Shown piece after piece: positions 51,082 to 59,539 of a stretch of DNA of 64,000 nucleotides (position 1 is its first letter; each line of letters begins with the position of its first letter). The DNA is taken from positions 1-64,000 of the forward strand of contig NZ_BNBC01000020.1 in the NCBI RefSeq assembly GCF_014654675.1. Direction: 5' to 3'. Origin of the DNA: Streptomyces spiralis (GTDB lineage: Bacteria > Actinomycetota > Actinomycetes > Streptomycetales > Streptomycetaceae). The notes under the pieces were generated by a model, which saw only the letters and a list, made by a program, of their open reading frames with translations, searched no databases and was not told the DNA's origin. The position numbers and the translations under genes were made by a program.

Positions 51082-51876
51082 TTGCGCAACAAGCTCGGCC
51101 GTACGATCACCGGCGCAGCAGTACTCGCCCTGACCGCCACCGGCGTCGCCACAGGACCGGCGGACGCCTCCACGGACGTGGGCGACGCCGCCTCCGCAGT
51201 CGTTCCCGACGCGGTGTGGACCGCGAACGGCTGGCCCGCGCCTTCAGCCGACCCGCACCTTCCCGACGCAAGCGGCAACATCCCCGCCGACCAGGAGGAG
51301 GCGCCGCAGCCGCTCATCGACGAAGGCGTCTACGGCCCCGACACCGATTCGGCGTCCGCGTCGGCAGAGCCGACAGGGCCGGCAGCGGCAGCCTCGGTGA
51401 TCAGCGGCAACGGAACGGCCAACTGGGCGTACAACAACCTGGACACCAAGTGGGAGTACAGGACCGACTGCGCGAACTTCGTCTCCAAGGCCCTGTACCA
51501 CGGGGGCGGGATGCAGATGCGCCCCGGCGGTCGTAAGGCCGACAACGCCTGGTGGCAGGGCAAGTACGGGTTCGGCAAGAGCTGGAGCTGGACGAGCGCG
51601 GACTACCTCCGGCGGCACGTGACCAAGTGGCGGAACGCCGCGACCGTTCCGCACGAGTACAACGCCAAGGTGGGGGATCTCGTCTTCTTCAAGTGGAAGA
51701 AGGAGAAGGTCTACAACCACGTGGCGATCGTCTCGGCCATGGTGCAGGGACACGCGAGGATCGTGCAGCACGGCCTCAAGAACGAGACCACTCTCCACGA
51801 GGTGATCGATCGGTACAGCCACACCTCGAACCCGATCGAGAAGGTCACCATCGTCAGGCCCAAGACCCGCAAGTAA
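51082..51876 (+). CDS. Secreted amidase-domain (Amidase_6-like) protein
   Basis: 264 residues from a TTG start eight bases after AGGGGGAAGGA. A signal peptide (LGRTITGAAVLALTATGVATGPADA) is followed by an acidic linker. The catalytic domain has NWAYNNLDTKWEYRTDCANFVSKALYHGGG (catalytic Cys in DCANF) and VGDLVFFKWKKEKVYNHVAIVSAMVQG (catalytic His in YNHVAIV), a papain-like amidase arrangement. It probably cleaves a peptide or amide bond in the cell wall or outside the cell. The lipoprotein gene follows after 20 bases, suggesting co-expression. Confidence 0.85.
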   Translation: MRNKLGRTITGAAVLALTATGVATGPADASTDVGDAASAVVPDAVWTANGWPAPSADPHLPDASGNIPADQEEAPQPLIDEGVYGPDTDSASASAEPTGPAAAASVISGNGTANWAYNNLDTKWEYRTDCANFVSKALYHGGGMQMRPGGRKADNAWWQGKYGFGKSWSWTSADYLRRHVTKWRNAATVPHEYNAKVGDLVFFKWKKEKVYNHVAIVSAMVQGHARIVQHGLKNETTLHEVIDRYSHTSNPIEKVTIVRPKTRK

Positions 51877-51896
51877 CCGAGTAACAAGGACGTGAG

Positions 51897-52454
51897 ATGC
51901 CGAGGTTGAAGCAGAGCCATACAGCGGCCGGATGGCTGGCGGCGGCAATGCTGCTGACGTCTGGATGCGCTGCCCTCGACAACAGCTCTGCCGATGCCAG
52001 AGGGTCGGATGCGTCCTACGAGCAGGCGTACGCCGACCACGAGCCGTTGCACGTGGTCGGCTACCCCTCCACTGGCTCCCTGCTGGTGATGCAGGAGCTC
52101 GTGTGGGACATCGCCGACGGCAAGACGGACGCCCTTCGCAAGCTGGCCACCAGCGACAGCAGTGAGTCGGAGGCCACCAAGACCGCCGAGAACTGGATCA
52201 AGGGTTTCGGCACCGGCGCCCGCGGAAAAGTGACAGGCGATTTCTACGACGGCGGTTCGGAACGCCAGGTCGTGGTCCTGTACTTCCATGACTCCCGTCA
52301 GGTCAAGGAATTCACCGTCCGACTCGATGGTGACGCGGGCAAGGAGAACTGGCGGGTCCTGATGAAATCGACCGACTTCAAGGATGCCGTCCACGCCCCC
52401 ACCTGGGCGCCGAAGGAACCGGGAGGCACCGGCTCCAGGACGAACAACAACTGA
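51897..52454 (+). CDS. Lipoprotein of unknown function
   Basis: 185 residues. The lipoprotein signal AAGWLAAAMLLTSGC-AALD has a lipobox with Cys at residue 24. The mature part is acidic, alpha/beta, with DFYDGGSERQVVVLYFHDSRQVKEFTVRLDG. I do not recognise a family. It is 20 bases behind the secreted amidase-like gene and probably serves as its partner at the membrane. The ribosome site AAGGACG is good. Confidence 0.82.
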   Translation: MPRLKQSHTAAGWLAAAMLLTSGCAALDNSSADARGSDASYEQAYADHEPLHVVGYPSTGSLLVMQELVWDIADGKTDALRKLATSDSSESEATKTAENWIKGFGTGARGKVTGDFYDGGSERQVVVLYFHDSRQVKEFTVRLDGDAGKENWRVLMKSTDFKDAVHAPTWAPKEPGGTGSRTNNN

Positions 52455-52662
52455 TCGCATACAGAAGGGGCGCCGTCGCCGGGGGTGGCGCACAGGAGCG
52501 CGCCCTCCCCGCCGGGCAGGGTCTCCGGGTACCGGCGTGCAACAGCTCGAGGCACTTACATCCGACGAGAACGCCGGCGTCCGCGAGGAGGCTTTGCGGT
52601 TCGTCGGGAGCGCGCCAGAGGCAGTAGCAGGAGCGAGGACCTGAACTTGGGGCGTCCCGGCA
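52455..52662. other. Spacer with a possible gene remnant
   Basis: A plus-strand frame ending at 52644 reads QLEALTSDENAGVREEALRF and looks protein-like for about 30 residues, but it has no start of its own. It may be the tail of a lost gene. No other signal was seen. Confidence 0.35.
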
Positions 52663-53322
52663 TCACTTCTCGGCCCGCTGCGTGATGGCTGCCTCGGTGC
52701 GGTCGCCCAGGAACTCGTACCAACGGCGTTCGAGGCAGACGTAGCGCACGTCCGCTTCGACGAGGCCGAGGAAACCCGACACAGTCTCGGTGAGACGTTG
52801 TTGCAACCCCGGGTCGGCCAGTGTTCCGTCTTCGGCGAAGGCCTGATAGCTGTTGGCCACGCTGAACATGTCCGGATAGACACGGGTGCCCAGGTGTTCC
52901 AGAGGAATCCTCAGGGCCCACAAGCCGCGGTTGCCGCCGACCAGCGACGGCGAGGCGGAGACGAGCAGCGCGTGCTTGGTCTTGAACGGCTGCGGCCGGA
53001 CACGCGAGACCCAGTCGATCGCGTTCTTGAGCACTCCCGGCACGGAGGCGTTGTACTCCGGCGAGGAAATGACGAAAGCGTCGCTCTGCTCGAGCCGGTC
53101 GCGCAGGGCCAGGACGCCGGGCGGCAGTCCTTCGCCTGCCTCCATGTCGCCGTCGTACAAGGGCATGTCGAAGTCGCGCATGGAGGCGAGGTCGACGGCG
53201 GCACCGGTGTCGGAGATGAGCCGGGCCACGAGGGAGGCGAGGCGGGCGTTGGTCGAATCGGCCCGCAGGGCCGCACCGAAGACCAGGAATCGCAGCGGAC
53301 CGGGAAGCGTGTCCGTGGGCAT
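52663..53322 (-). CDS. NADPH-dependent FMN reductase
   Basis: 219 residues, flavodoxin-like. FLVFGAALRADSTNARLASLVARLI contains the FMN phosphate-binding loop, SSPEYNASVPGVLKNAIDWVSR is the NADPH-dependent FMN reductase signature, and SASPSLVGGNRGLWALRIPLEHLGTRV follows. It reduces FMN or quinones. ATG at 53322 follows GGAAGGAC. It stands alone; the upstream 265 bases have no gene. Confidence 0.92.
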   Translation of the reverse strand: MPTDTLPGPLRFLVFGAALRADSTNARLASLVARLISDTGAAVDLASMRDFDMPLYDGDMEAGEGLPPGVLALRDRLEQSDAFVISSPEYNASVPGVLKNAIDWVSRVRPQPFKTKHALLVSASPSLVGGNRGLWALRIPLEHLGTRVYPDMFSVANSYQAFAEDGTLADPGLQQRLTETVSGFLGLVEADVRYVCLERRWYEFLGDRTEAAITQRAEK

Positions 53323-53586
53323 GGGTCCGTCCTTCCGTCGCGGGCGAGCGCCTCCGAGAGGGTGCCCCACCGACCAGTGTGGTTGCCCAGCGGCGGTCAC
53401 GCGACAGGGCCGGGAGCCGACGGGCCCGACCCGGTCAGGACGATCGTTCGGTCCCTGCAAGAGGTGGTGCGCGGTCGGTGCCGGCAACCAACAACGCCAG
53501 AAACCCACGGCATCCGAACTCGTCAGAGCCGTGGGCTTCCGCGGCCTCGCTGGTCAACGGGACCAGTGATCAGTAGACCTGACGCG

Positions 53587-53625
53587 AACGGCCCCAGACC
53601 GTATCGCCTGGTCAGGGGCCGTTTT
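53587..53625 (-). terminator. Terminator of tRNA-Ser(UGA)
   Basis: AACGGCCCC and GGGGCCGTT with an inner GACC/GGTC stem; a T run lies on the plus-strand side. It begins six bases beyond the tRNA 3' end and could work in both directions. Confidence 0.8.
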
Positions 53626-53631
53626 CGCGGG

Positions 53632-53716
53632 CGGTGGGTGTGGGATTTGAACCCACGGTGGCTTGCGCCACGACGGTTTTCAAGACCGTTCCCTTAGGCC
53701 GCTCGGGCAACCCACC
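53632..53716 (-). tRNA. tRNA-Ser(UGA)
   Basis: 85-base class II tRNA. Acceptor GGTGGGT/ACCCACC, anticodon arm CGGTC-TTGAAAA-CCG with anticodon TGA, variable arm CGTGGCGCAAGCCACC, and T arm GTGGGTTCAAATCCCAC. It is the third serine isoacceptor in the window. Confidence 0.95.
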
Positions 53717-53820
53717 TCGCGCCTGCCTGGTCGGTGGCGCGGGGACAAGAGTAACGGGTCGGCACGCGCACGCGCGGGTCGGTTGTTCCGAGGGAACGAC
53801 GGCCCGCGGGTGCGGGAAGG

Positions 53821-55395
53821 TCAGTTGTCGCCGATGCGGGAACCGAGGGTGACCTCGGTCGTGTGCTCCTTGCCGTCGCGCTTGTAGGTGATCTTGACCT
53901 GGTCGCCGGGCTTGTGGGTCCAGATCTCGCCGATGAGGGTGGGGCCGGAGTCGATCACCGAGTCGTCGAGCCGGGTGATGACGTCGCCGGGCTTGAGGCC
54001 GGCCTTGGCGGCGGGGCCGCCCTGCTCCACGGCGTCGGAGCCGGCGGCGCCCTGGTCGGTGATCTTGGCGCCGCTCGTCGAGTCCTCCAGGGAGACCGAC
54101 GCGCCGATCTTGGCGTAGACCGGCTTGCCGGTCTTGATCAGCTGCTTGGCGACGTACGCGGCCTGGTTGATCGGGATGGCGAAGCCCAGGCCGATCGAAC
54201 CGGACTGGCCGGAGCCGCCGAGCCCGCCGCCGCTGGAGGACTGGATCGCGGAGTTGATGCCGATGACCGCGCCGCGGGCGTCGAGGAGCGGTCCGCCGGA
54301 GTTGCCCGGGTTGATGGAGGCGTCCGTCTGCAGGGCGCTCATGTAGGACGCCTTGCTGTCGCCGCTGCCGTCGCTGGAGGCGACCGGGCGGTTCTTGGCG
54401 CTGATGATGCCCGTCGTCACCGTGTTGGACAGGCCGAAGGGGGCGCCGATGGCGATCGTCTCGTCGCCGACGGCCACCTTGTCGGAGTTGCCGAGGGCGA
54501 GCGGCTTGAGATCCGACGGCGCGTTCTTGAGCTTGATGACCGCGACGTCGTAGCCCTGCGCGTGGCCGATGATCTCGGCGTCGTACTTCTTGCCGTTGGG
54601 GAAGGTGGCGGTGAGCCTGCCGCCGTCCACCGCGTCGGCCACCACGTGGTTGTTGGTGACGATGTGGCCCTGGGTGTCGAACACGAAGCCGGTGCCGGTG
54701 CCGCCCTGGCCGTTGGTGCTCTCGGCCTCGATGGTGACGGTGCTCGGCAGCGCCTTGGCCGCCACGCCCGCGATCGAGCTGGGGTCGCGCTTGACCTGCG
54801 CGGCGCCGGTGTCGGAGGCGGAGACCGTGGTGGAACTGGTGTCGTCCTTCTTGGCCAGCGTGTAGCCGATGCCGCCGCCCAGGCCGCCCGCGACCAGTGC
54901 GGCCACGAGCACCGCGGCGACCAGGCCGCCGCGGCGGCCCTGGGGCTTCGGCGCCGGCTGCTGGTACGGCGCGCCCCAGCCCGACCCCCAGCCGGAGCCG
55001 CCCGAGCCGTCGCCCGAGCCGCCTCCCGGACCGCCCGCCGCGCCGCCACCGGCATCGCCGCCAGCGTAGGCGGGCGTGTGGGGCGGGGGCGGCGGCCAGG
55101 AGCCATCCACGGGCGAGCCGCCGGGGCCGGCAGGACCGGTGGGGCCGACGGGGCCGTGAGGGGAGTCGGTGGGGCCGTGGGACTCGGCGCCGGGGGCGGC
55201 GGATGCCTGTACCCCGGGGGCCGGCGGTGCCGACGGTGCCGGCGGGTTCTGCGCCTCCGGTGTGCCGGCGGGCGGGGTCATGGGGGCGCCCCCCTGGGGG
55301 GCGGGCGGCTGCGGGGAAGCTGCGGGAGATTCCACCGGCACGGGAGGTGCGGACGGGGCCGGGGGTACCGCGGTGCCCTCGTTCTCGGTGCTCAC
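53821..55395 (-). CDS. HtrA/DegP-like membrane-anchored serine protease with PDZ domain
   Basis: 524 residues. A long cytosolic Pro/Ala/Gly-rich N-terminus (~155 residues) precedes one membrane helix LVAAVLVAALVAGGLGGGIGYTL. The trypsin-like domain has His in IVTNNHVVAD, Asp in GYDVAVIKL and Ser in INPGNSGGPLLD; a PDZ domain follows (GGPAAKAGLKPGDVITRLDDSVI). It degrades or checks misfolded envelope proteins. The layout is that of the PepD/HtrA proteins of actinobacteria. The ATG at 55395 follows GAGGAGAAG. It is divergent from the phosphodiesterase gene. Confidence 0.95.
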   Translation of the reverse strand: MSTENEGTAVPPAPSAPPVPVESPAASPQPPAPQGGAPMTPPAGTPEAQNPPAPSAPPAPGVQASAAPGAESHGPTDSPHGPVGPTGPAGPGGSPVDGSWPPPPPHTPAYAGGDAGGGAAGGPGGGSGDGSGGSGWGSGWGAPYQQPAPKPQGRRGGLVAAVLVAALVAGGLGGGIGYTLAKKDDTSSTTVSASDTGAAQVKRDPSSIAGVAAKALPSTVTIEAESTNGQGGTGTGFVFDTQGHIVTNNHVVADAVDGGRLTATFPNGKKYDAEIIGHAQGYDVAVIKLKNAPSDLKPLALGNSDKVAVGDETIAIGAPFGLSNTVTTGIISAKNRPVASSDGSGDSKASYMSALQTDASINPGNSGGPLLDARGAVIGINSAIQSSSGGGLGGSGQSGSIGLGFAIPINQAAYVAKQLIKTGKPVYAKIGASVSLEDSTSGAKITDQGAAGSDAVEQGGPAAKAGLKPGDVITRLDDSVIDSGPTLIGEIWTHKPGDQVKITYKRDGKEHTTEVTLGSRIGDN

Positions 55396-55651
55396 AGCTC
55401 TTCTCCTCGATCCACGGCTGTTGTTGTCGGTCGCACTCGGTCACGCGTCACGCCTGCCGACGACCCGGCGTGCTCCAGCTGTGCATGTGCATCTGTACGA
55501 CGTCAGCTTTTCCCACGGGCCGTCAGAGCACCATAAGCGGTGCCTGTGGGTCCGATGGCATTCTTTATATAGGTCATCTCACATGAAACGGACAAATTAT
55601 CGACGCCCGATCGCCGTCACTCGCACCCCGCCGCAGTGGCACCATGACGCG
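55396..55651. promoter_or_regulatory. Divergent promoter region, A+T-rich core
   Basis: 256 bases between the protease and the phosphodiesterase. The stretch 55561-55610 (ATTCTTTATATAGGTCATCT and onward) is unusually A+T rich for this genome and probably holds one or both promoters. No perfect dyad was found. Confidence 0.45.
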
Positions 55652-56479
55652 GTGACCCACGTACGGCAGCACCACATCCAAGTCGTCGCCCACCGCGGAG
55701 CCTCCGAGGCCGCCCCGGAGCACACGCTGGCCGCCTACCGCAAGGCCATCGAGGACGGCGCGGACGCCCTCGAGTGTGACGTACGCCTGACCGCGGACGG
55801 GCACCTGGTGTGTGTGCACGACCGCCGGGTCAACCGTACGTCGAACGGGCGCGGCGCGGTGTCCGCCCTGGAGCTCGCCGACCTCGCCGCACTCGACTTC
55901 GGCGCCGGGCGGACGCGGGCCTTCTGGCGGGGCCGGGACGAGGAGCCGGACTGGGAGGTGCGGCCGGAGGATCCCGAGGACACCTCCGTGCTCACCCTGG
56001 AACGGCTGCTCGAACTCGTCGCCGACGCCGGGCGGCGGGTGGAGCTGGCCATCGAGACCAAGCACCCCACGCGGTGGGCCGGGCAGGTCGAGGAGCGGCT
56101 GCTGGTGCTCCTGAAACGGTTCGGCCTGGACGCCCCGGCCTCGGCGGAGGAGTCGCCGGTGCGGGTGATGAGTTTCTCGGCGCGCTCGCTGCACCGGGTG
56201 CGGGCCGCCTCACCGACGCTGCCGACGGTCTATCTGATGCAGTTCGTCTCGCCCAGGCTCCGGGACGGTCGGCTCCCGGCGGGGATCCGGGTCGCCGGCC
56301 CCTCGATCCGGATCGTGCGCGGTCACCCGGCCTACGTCGAGCGGCTGAAGCGGGCGGGGCACCAGGTGCACGTGTGGACCGTGAACGAGCCCGAGGACGT
56401 CGATCTCTGCCTCGGCCTGGGCGTCGACGCCATCATCACCAACCGTCCGCGCGCGGTCCTGCAACAGCTCGGCCGCTGA
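55652..56479 (+). CDS. Glycerophosphodiester phosphodiesterase
   Basis: 275 residues. GDPD signatures are HIQVVAHRGASEAAPEHTLAAYRKAIEDGADALECDVRLTADGHLVCVHDRRVNRTSNGRG (both catalytic His, the metal-binding Glu/Asp) and HVWTVNEPEDVDLCLGLGVDAIITNRP. It releases glycerol-3-phosphate from glycerophosphodiesters. No signal peptide, so it is cytosolic. GTG at 55652 is chosen because the family N-terminus begins there; an ATG at 55583 with an AGG before it would add 23 residues. A ribosome site for the GTG is not clear. Confidence 0.93.
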   Translation: MTHVRQHHIQVVAHRGASEAAPEHTLAAYRKAIEDGADALECDVRLTADGHLVCVHDRRVNRTSNGRGAVSALELADLAALDFGAGRTRAFWRGRDEEPDWEVRPEDPEDTSVLTLERLLELVADAGRRVELAIETKHPTRWAGQVEERLLVLLKRFGLDAPASAEESPVRVMSFSARSLHRVRAASPTLPTVYLMQFVSPRLRDGRLPAGIRVAGPSIRIVRGHPAYVERLKRAGHQVHVWTVNEPEDVDLCLGLGVDAIITNRPRAVLQQLGR

Positions 56480-56703
56480 TCGGCCGCGGGCCTTGACCGG
56501 TACGGCCGGAGGCACCATCCTCCGTTTTCGGCCACTCCTCAAGAAATCCAGCCACATACTGCGGTGTCATGACAGGGAGTGCTCCGGCGCGTTCGCTGTG
56601 TGTTCGATCGTTGCGAATGCGTCACCGGACGCGGAATGGCCGGTTTCCGGTTCAGGCCAATGGGGCATCCACACCGTGGCGTGGGGCGAAGGAGGTCTCG
56701 GGG

Positions 56704-57264
56704 GTGGCGTTGGTGGTGGCACAGGAGGTGCCCACGTCGTCGAGCATGGCCGTACCCCATGGCCCTGCGGGCGTGGGGGAAGCCAGACGTCGGATGCGCG
56801 ATCAGTTGCGCAGAGGCGGCGTGGCGGAATCGGTCATCGACGATGCCGTACTGATCCTTTCCGAGCTTCTGAGCAATGCGTGCAAGCACGGCAGGCCGCT
56901 GGGCGGCATGTCGGCCGGTGACGGCGACGTACGGGCCGCGTGGCGCGTGGACGTGTGCGGCCGGCTGGTCGTCGAGGTGACGGACGGCGGCGGCCCCACC
57001 CGTCCGGCCCCGGCCACTCCCTCGGTCACCGCGCACGGCGGGCGCGGGCTGAACATCATCACGGCGCTCTGCGACGACTGGGGCGTACGCGACGACATCC
57101 ACGGCGAGGTCACGGTGTGGGTGGTCGTCCACGGCGACGTCCACGACCCCGACGCCGGCCGCGTCGGCCACCGTCGCGACGACTTCGCCACCCGCATCGC
57201 GGCCCCGGCGGTGGCGGCACTGCCCGAGATGGGCTTCGCGGACGTCTTCGACGACCTGGACTAG
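56704..57264 (+). CDS. RsbW-like ATP-binding protein (HATPase_c_2)
   Basis: 186 residues from a GTG eight bases after AAGGAGG. The GHKL fold is visible: ESVIDDAVLILSELLSNACKHGRP (N-box, ExxxNAxxH), RLVVEVTDGGGPTRPAP (G1) and AHGGRGLNIITALCDDWGV (G2). The family includes anti-sigma kinases acting on SigB/SigF-type factors and their anti-anti-sigmas. No STAS partner is adjacent, but two SigB-family sigmas and SpoIIE-type phosphatases are in the window. Confidence 0.9.
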   Translation: MALVVAQEVPTSSSMAVPHGPAGVGEARRRMRDQLRRGGVAESVIDDAVLILSELLSNACKHGRPLGGMSAGDGDVRAAWRVDVCGRLVVEVTDGGGPTRPAPATPSVTAHGGRGLNIITALCDDWGVRDDIHGEVTVWVVVHGDVHDPDAGRVGHRRDDFATRIAAPAVAALPEMGFADVFDDLD

Positions 57265-57428
57265 GGACCGAGCGAGCGGCCCGAGCCCCGAGGAGGGGCC
57301 GCTCGGTGTTCGTACGGCTGCTCCTGCGTTGTCCACATGCGCCGCCTTGTCCACAGCTTCCCGTCGTTGAGGGTGTGAACGACTAGGCTCGCGCCGTACG
57401 AGACGAGCCGTAACCGGGAGACACCCAG

Positions 57429-58394
57429 ATGGCCAAGAAGCGACCCCAGACGAAGGCCAAGCGCCCGCAGCTCACGGACGGAGAGATCCCGGTGGTCGGC
57501 GCCCGCGAGCCGTGCCCCTGCGGCAGCGGCCGGCGCTACAAGGCCTGTCACGGCCGGGCCGCGGCGCACGCGGTGACCGAGCTGGTGCAGCGGCCGTTCG
57601 AGGGACTTCCCGGCGAGTGCGACTGGGTGGCGCTGCGCGAGCTGGTGCCCGCCGCCACGGTCGAGCTGACGCTCCGGGACGGCCTGCCCGAGGGCGTCCC
57701 GTCGGTCACCCTGGCCACGGTCCTGCCGATGGCCTGGCCCGCGCTGCGCCGCGACGACGGCTCGGTGCTGCTCGGCCTGCAGAACGACACGGCGTCCGGC
57801 GACATCAGCCGCGACCTCGCCGACACCCTCCTGCGCGCCCTGGAGGCCGAGCCCGGCACCCCGGTGCAGGGGCGCCGCGCCCCGGCCGAGGGCCCGCGGC
57901 TGCAGGACCTGCTCGACGCCGAGGCGCCCTTCGAGCCCGTGGTGCACACGGGCTTCGAGTTCTGGGTCCCGGACGCGGAGAACGCGACGCCGGACGTCAC
58001 CGCGTCCCTGGAGCGGGCCAACGCCGCGGCCATCCCGACCGTGCGGCTGCAGGGTGTCGATGCCGCGTACTGGTGCGAGACGCCGGAGAAGAACCATCTG
58101 CGCTGGGTCATGCCGCACCCGGAGGAGCAGTTGCTGGACGCCCTCGCCCGGCTGCACGCGGCGGGCCGCTCGAGCCTCGGTGAGGGCACCCGCCTGGTCG
58201 GTTCCTTCCGCGCCCACGGTCTCACGGTGCCCGTGTGGGACCTGCCCAACGGAGTGGGCGCCCAGGACGTGGAGAAGCCGGCCGCCGAGTTCGCCGAGCG
58301 GCTGGCCGCCGCGCTGGCCACGGATGCTCCGCTGACCGCCGACGAGCGCCGCGCCCGCGGCGGCCTGACCAACCGGCAGGTCACCCTCAGCTGA
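57429..58394 (+). CDS. DUF5926 family protein with SEC-C zinc motif
   Basis: 321 residues. A basic N-terminus (AKKRPQTKAKRPQ) is followed by VVGAREPCPCGSGRRYKACHGRAA, the SEC-C motif (CxCx8CH) that binds zinc and is found at the end of SecA. The rest (FEGLPGECDWVALRELVPAATVELTL...VHTGFEFWVP...LRWVMPHPEEQLLDALARLH) is the actinobacterial DUF5926 body. The function is unknown. The ATG follows GGGAG. Confidence 0.9.
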   Translation: MAKKRPQTKAKRPQLTDGEIPVVGAREPCPCGSGRRYKACHGRAAAHAVTELVQRPFEGLPGECDWVALRELVPAATVELTLRDGLPEGVPSVTLATVLPMAWPALRRDDGSVLLGLQNDTASGDISRDLADTLLRALEAEPGTPVQGRRAPAEGPRLQDLLDAEAPFEPVVHTGFEFWVPDAENATPDVTASLERANAAAIPTVRLQGVDAAYWCETPEKNHLRWVMPHPEEQLLDALARLHAAGRSSLGEGTRLVGSFRAHGLTVPVWDLPNGVGAQDVEKPAAEFAERLAAALATDAPLTADERRARGGLTNRQVTLS

Positions 58395-58606
58395 TCCGCC
58401 GACCCGGCGATCCGCCGATCCACCGCCCGATCCCCGGCTTCGGCTGACCGACCGGTCAGCCGAAAAGTCTTGCGCAGAGCGAGTGACTCCAGTCACAACT
58501 CCCGGACCGTGCGGGCGAGTCGGTGACCGGAAAGGCAACCCAGAACATGACTGGAAAGCCGGGATCGAATTTGCGAACCGCCGATCTCTTGTTACCGTTC
58601 CAGTAG
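58395..58606. other. Structured intergenic region with dyads and a possible 19-residue TTA-containing peptide gene
   Basis: CGGCTGACCG-AC-CGGTCAGCCG (58441-58462) has ten perfect pairs and is either the DUF5926 terminator or a TetR-type operator. GTGACT-CC-AGTCAC lies at 58483-58496. From 58547 a GGAAAGG-preceded ATG opens a 19-codon frame, MTGKPGSNLRTADLLLPFQ, with a TTA codon at 58592. TTGCGA (58571) and TACCGT (58593) resemble a housekeeping promoter with a 16-base spacer. Confidence 0.45.
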
Positions 58607-58650
58607 CCCGGTTGCTGGTGCATCCCCCGTCGCCAGCAACCGGGTCTTTC
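58607..58650 (+). terminator. Strong hairpin followed by a T-rich run
   Basis: CCCGGTTGCTGG and CCAGCAACCGGG with a 14-base loop: 12 perfect pairs, then TCTTT. It starts directly after the stop of the small frame and nine bases after the -10-like box, so it would end a very short plus-strand transcript. The neighbouring minus-strand gene ends 36 bases away. Confidence 0.8.
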
Positions 58651-58685
58651 CGTCCGCGTCGTCGCTCACCGAGCGCAGCCGAGCA

Positions 58686-59486
58686 TCAACCGCCTGTTCT
58701 CTCGGGTGAGTTGCTCCCCGAACGCAGCAGCAGCGGACCGCGTCCGCCACGCTCGTTGCTGCCGTCCTGTCCGGCGAACTCCGCGACGGCGCTGTAGGCG
58801 GTCGGCAGCCCCCGGGTGTGCTCCCGGGGTGTCTCACACGTCCCCGGTTCGTCGTCGCCGTCCAGGGCGCAGTGCGTCTGCACGGTGCGGTCGCCGGGGC
58901 CCATGAAGGTCAGGGCGGCGTCCAGGGGTTCGCCGCTCGCGTTGCGGTAGTAGGTGCGACCCCAGCTCTCGGTGCCCTGGGTCAGCACGCAGGTCTGCGC
59001 CTCGATGCCCTCGGGCGAGGAGACCTCCGGGCCGCAGCGGGCGGCGGTCGCCAGGCCCAGGCCGAGCAGCGCAGGGGTCGGCGTCCCGCTCGAGCGGGGC
59101 AGGCCGGGTTCGGCGGACGGCATCTTGTCGTCGCCGCTCGGCTGGAGACGTACGGCGGAGGGCGCGCCCACACCGCCCCGGTCGCCGACCTGACCCGCGG
59201 ACGCCACGGCCAGTGGCAGCGCGAAGGCGCACGCCACGACGGCCACGAGGGCGTAGAGGCGAACGCGCCGGGGATCCAGCCGACCGCGCCACACGGATCG
59301 GCTTCCGCGCCCGCTCTCCCGCCGAAGTCCCCGCCGCACGTCCTGCCGGAGCGCCCGCCCCGCGTCCTGCCGAGGCTCCCGCCGACGCTCCCGATCGCCT
59401 GCCCGTTCGCTGTCCCGCCGACCGTCCCGTCCGCCCCCGCGCCCGGTTCCCCGCCCGCTTCCCTGTTCCTCGGAATGACGCAGCAT
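58686..59486 (-). CDS. Hypothetical membrane-anchored or secreted protein with Arg-rich N-terminus
   Basis: 266 residues in the chosen frame. The first ~75 residues are Arg/Gly-rich low complexity, then one hydrophobic segment RLYALVAVVACAFALPLAVASAG followed by an extracytoplasmic domain with four Cys residues (ATAARCGPEVSSPEGIEAQTCVLTQGTESWGRTYYRNASGEPLDAALTFMGPGDRTVQTHCALDGDDEPGTCETP). The start is uncertain; no good ribosome site precedes the ATG at 59486 and the true start may be nearer the hydrophobic segment. No family recognised. Confidence 0.7.
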   Translation of the reverse strand: MLRHSEEQGSGRGTGRGGGRDGRRDSERAGDRERRREPRQDAGRALRQDVRRGLRRESGRGSRSVWRGRLDPRRVRLYALVAVVACAFALPLAVASAGQVGDRGGVGAPSAVRLQPSGDDKMPSAEPGLPRSSGTPTPALLGLGLATAARCGPEVSSPEGIEAQTCVLTQGTESWGRTYYRNASGEPLDAALTFMGPGDRTVQTHCALDGDDEPGTCETPREHTRGLPTAYSAVAEFAGQDGSNERGGRGPLLLRSGSNSPERTGG

Positions 59487-59539
59487 AAAGGGACGATAAC
59501 GATCAGATCGGGCATCCCGCCCCGGCGCGCCCGACGCCC

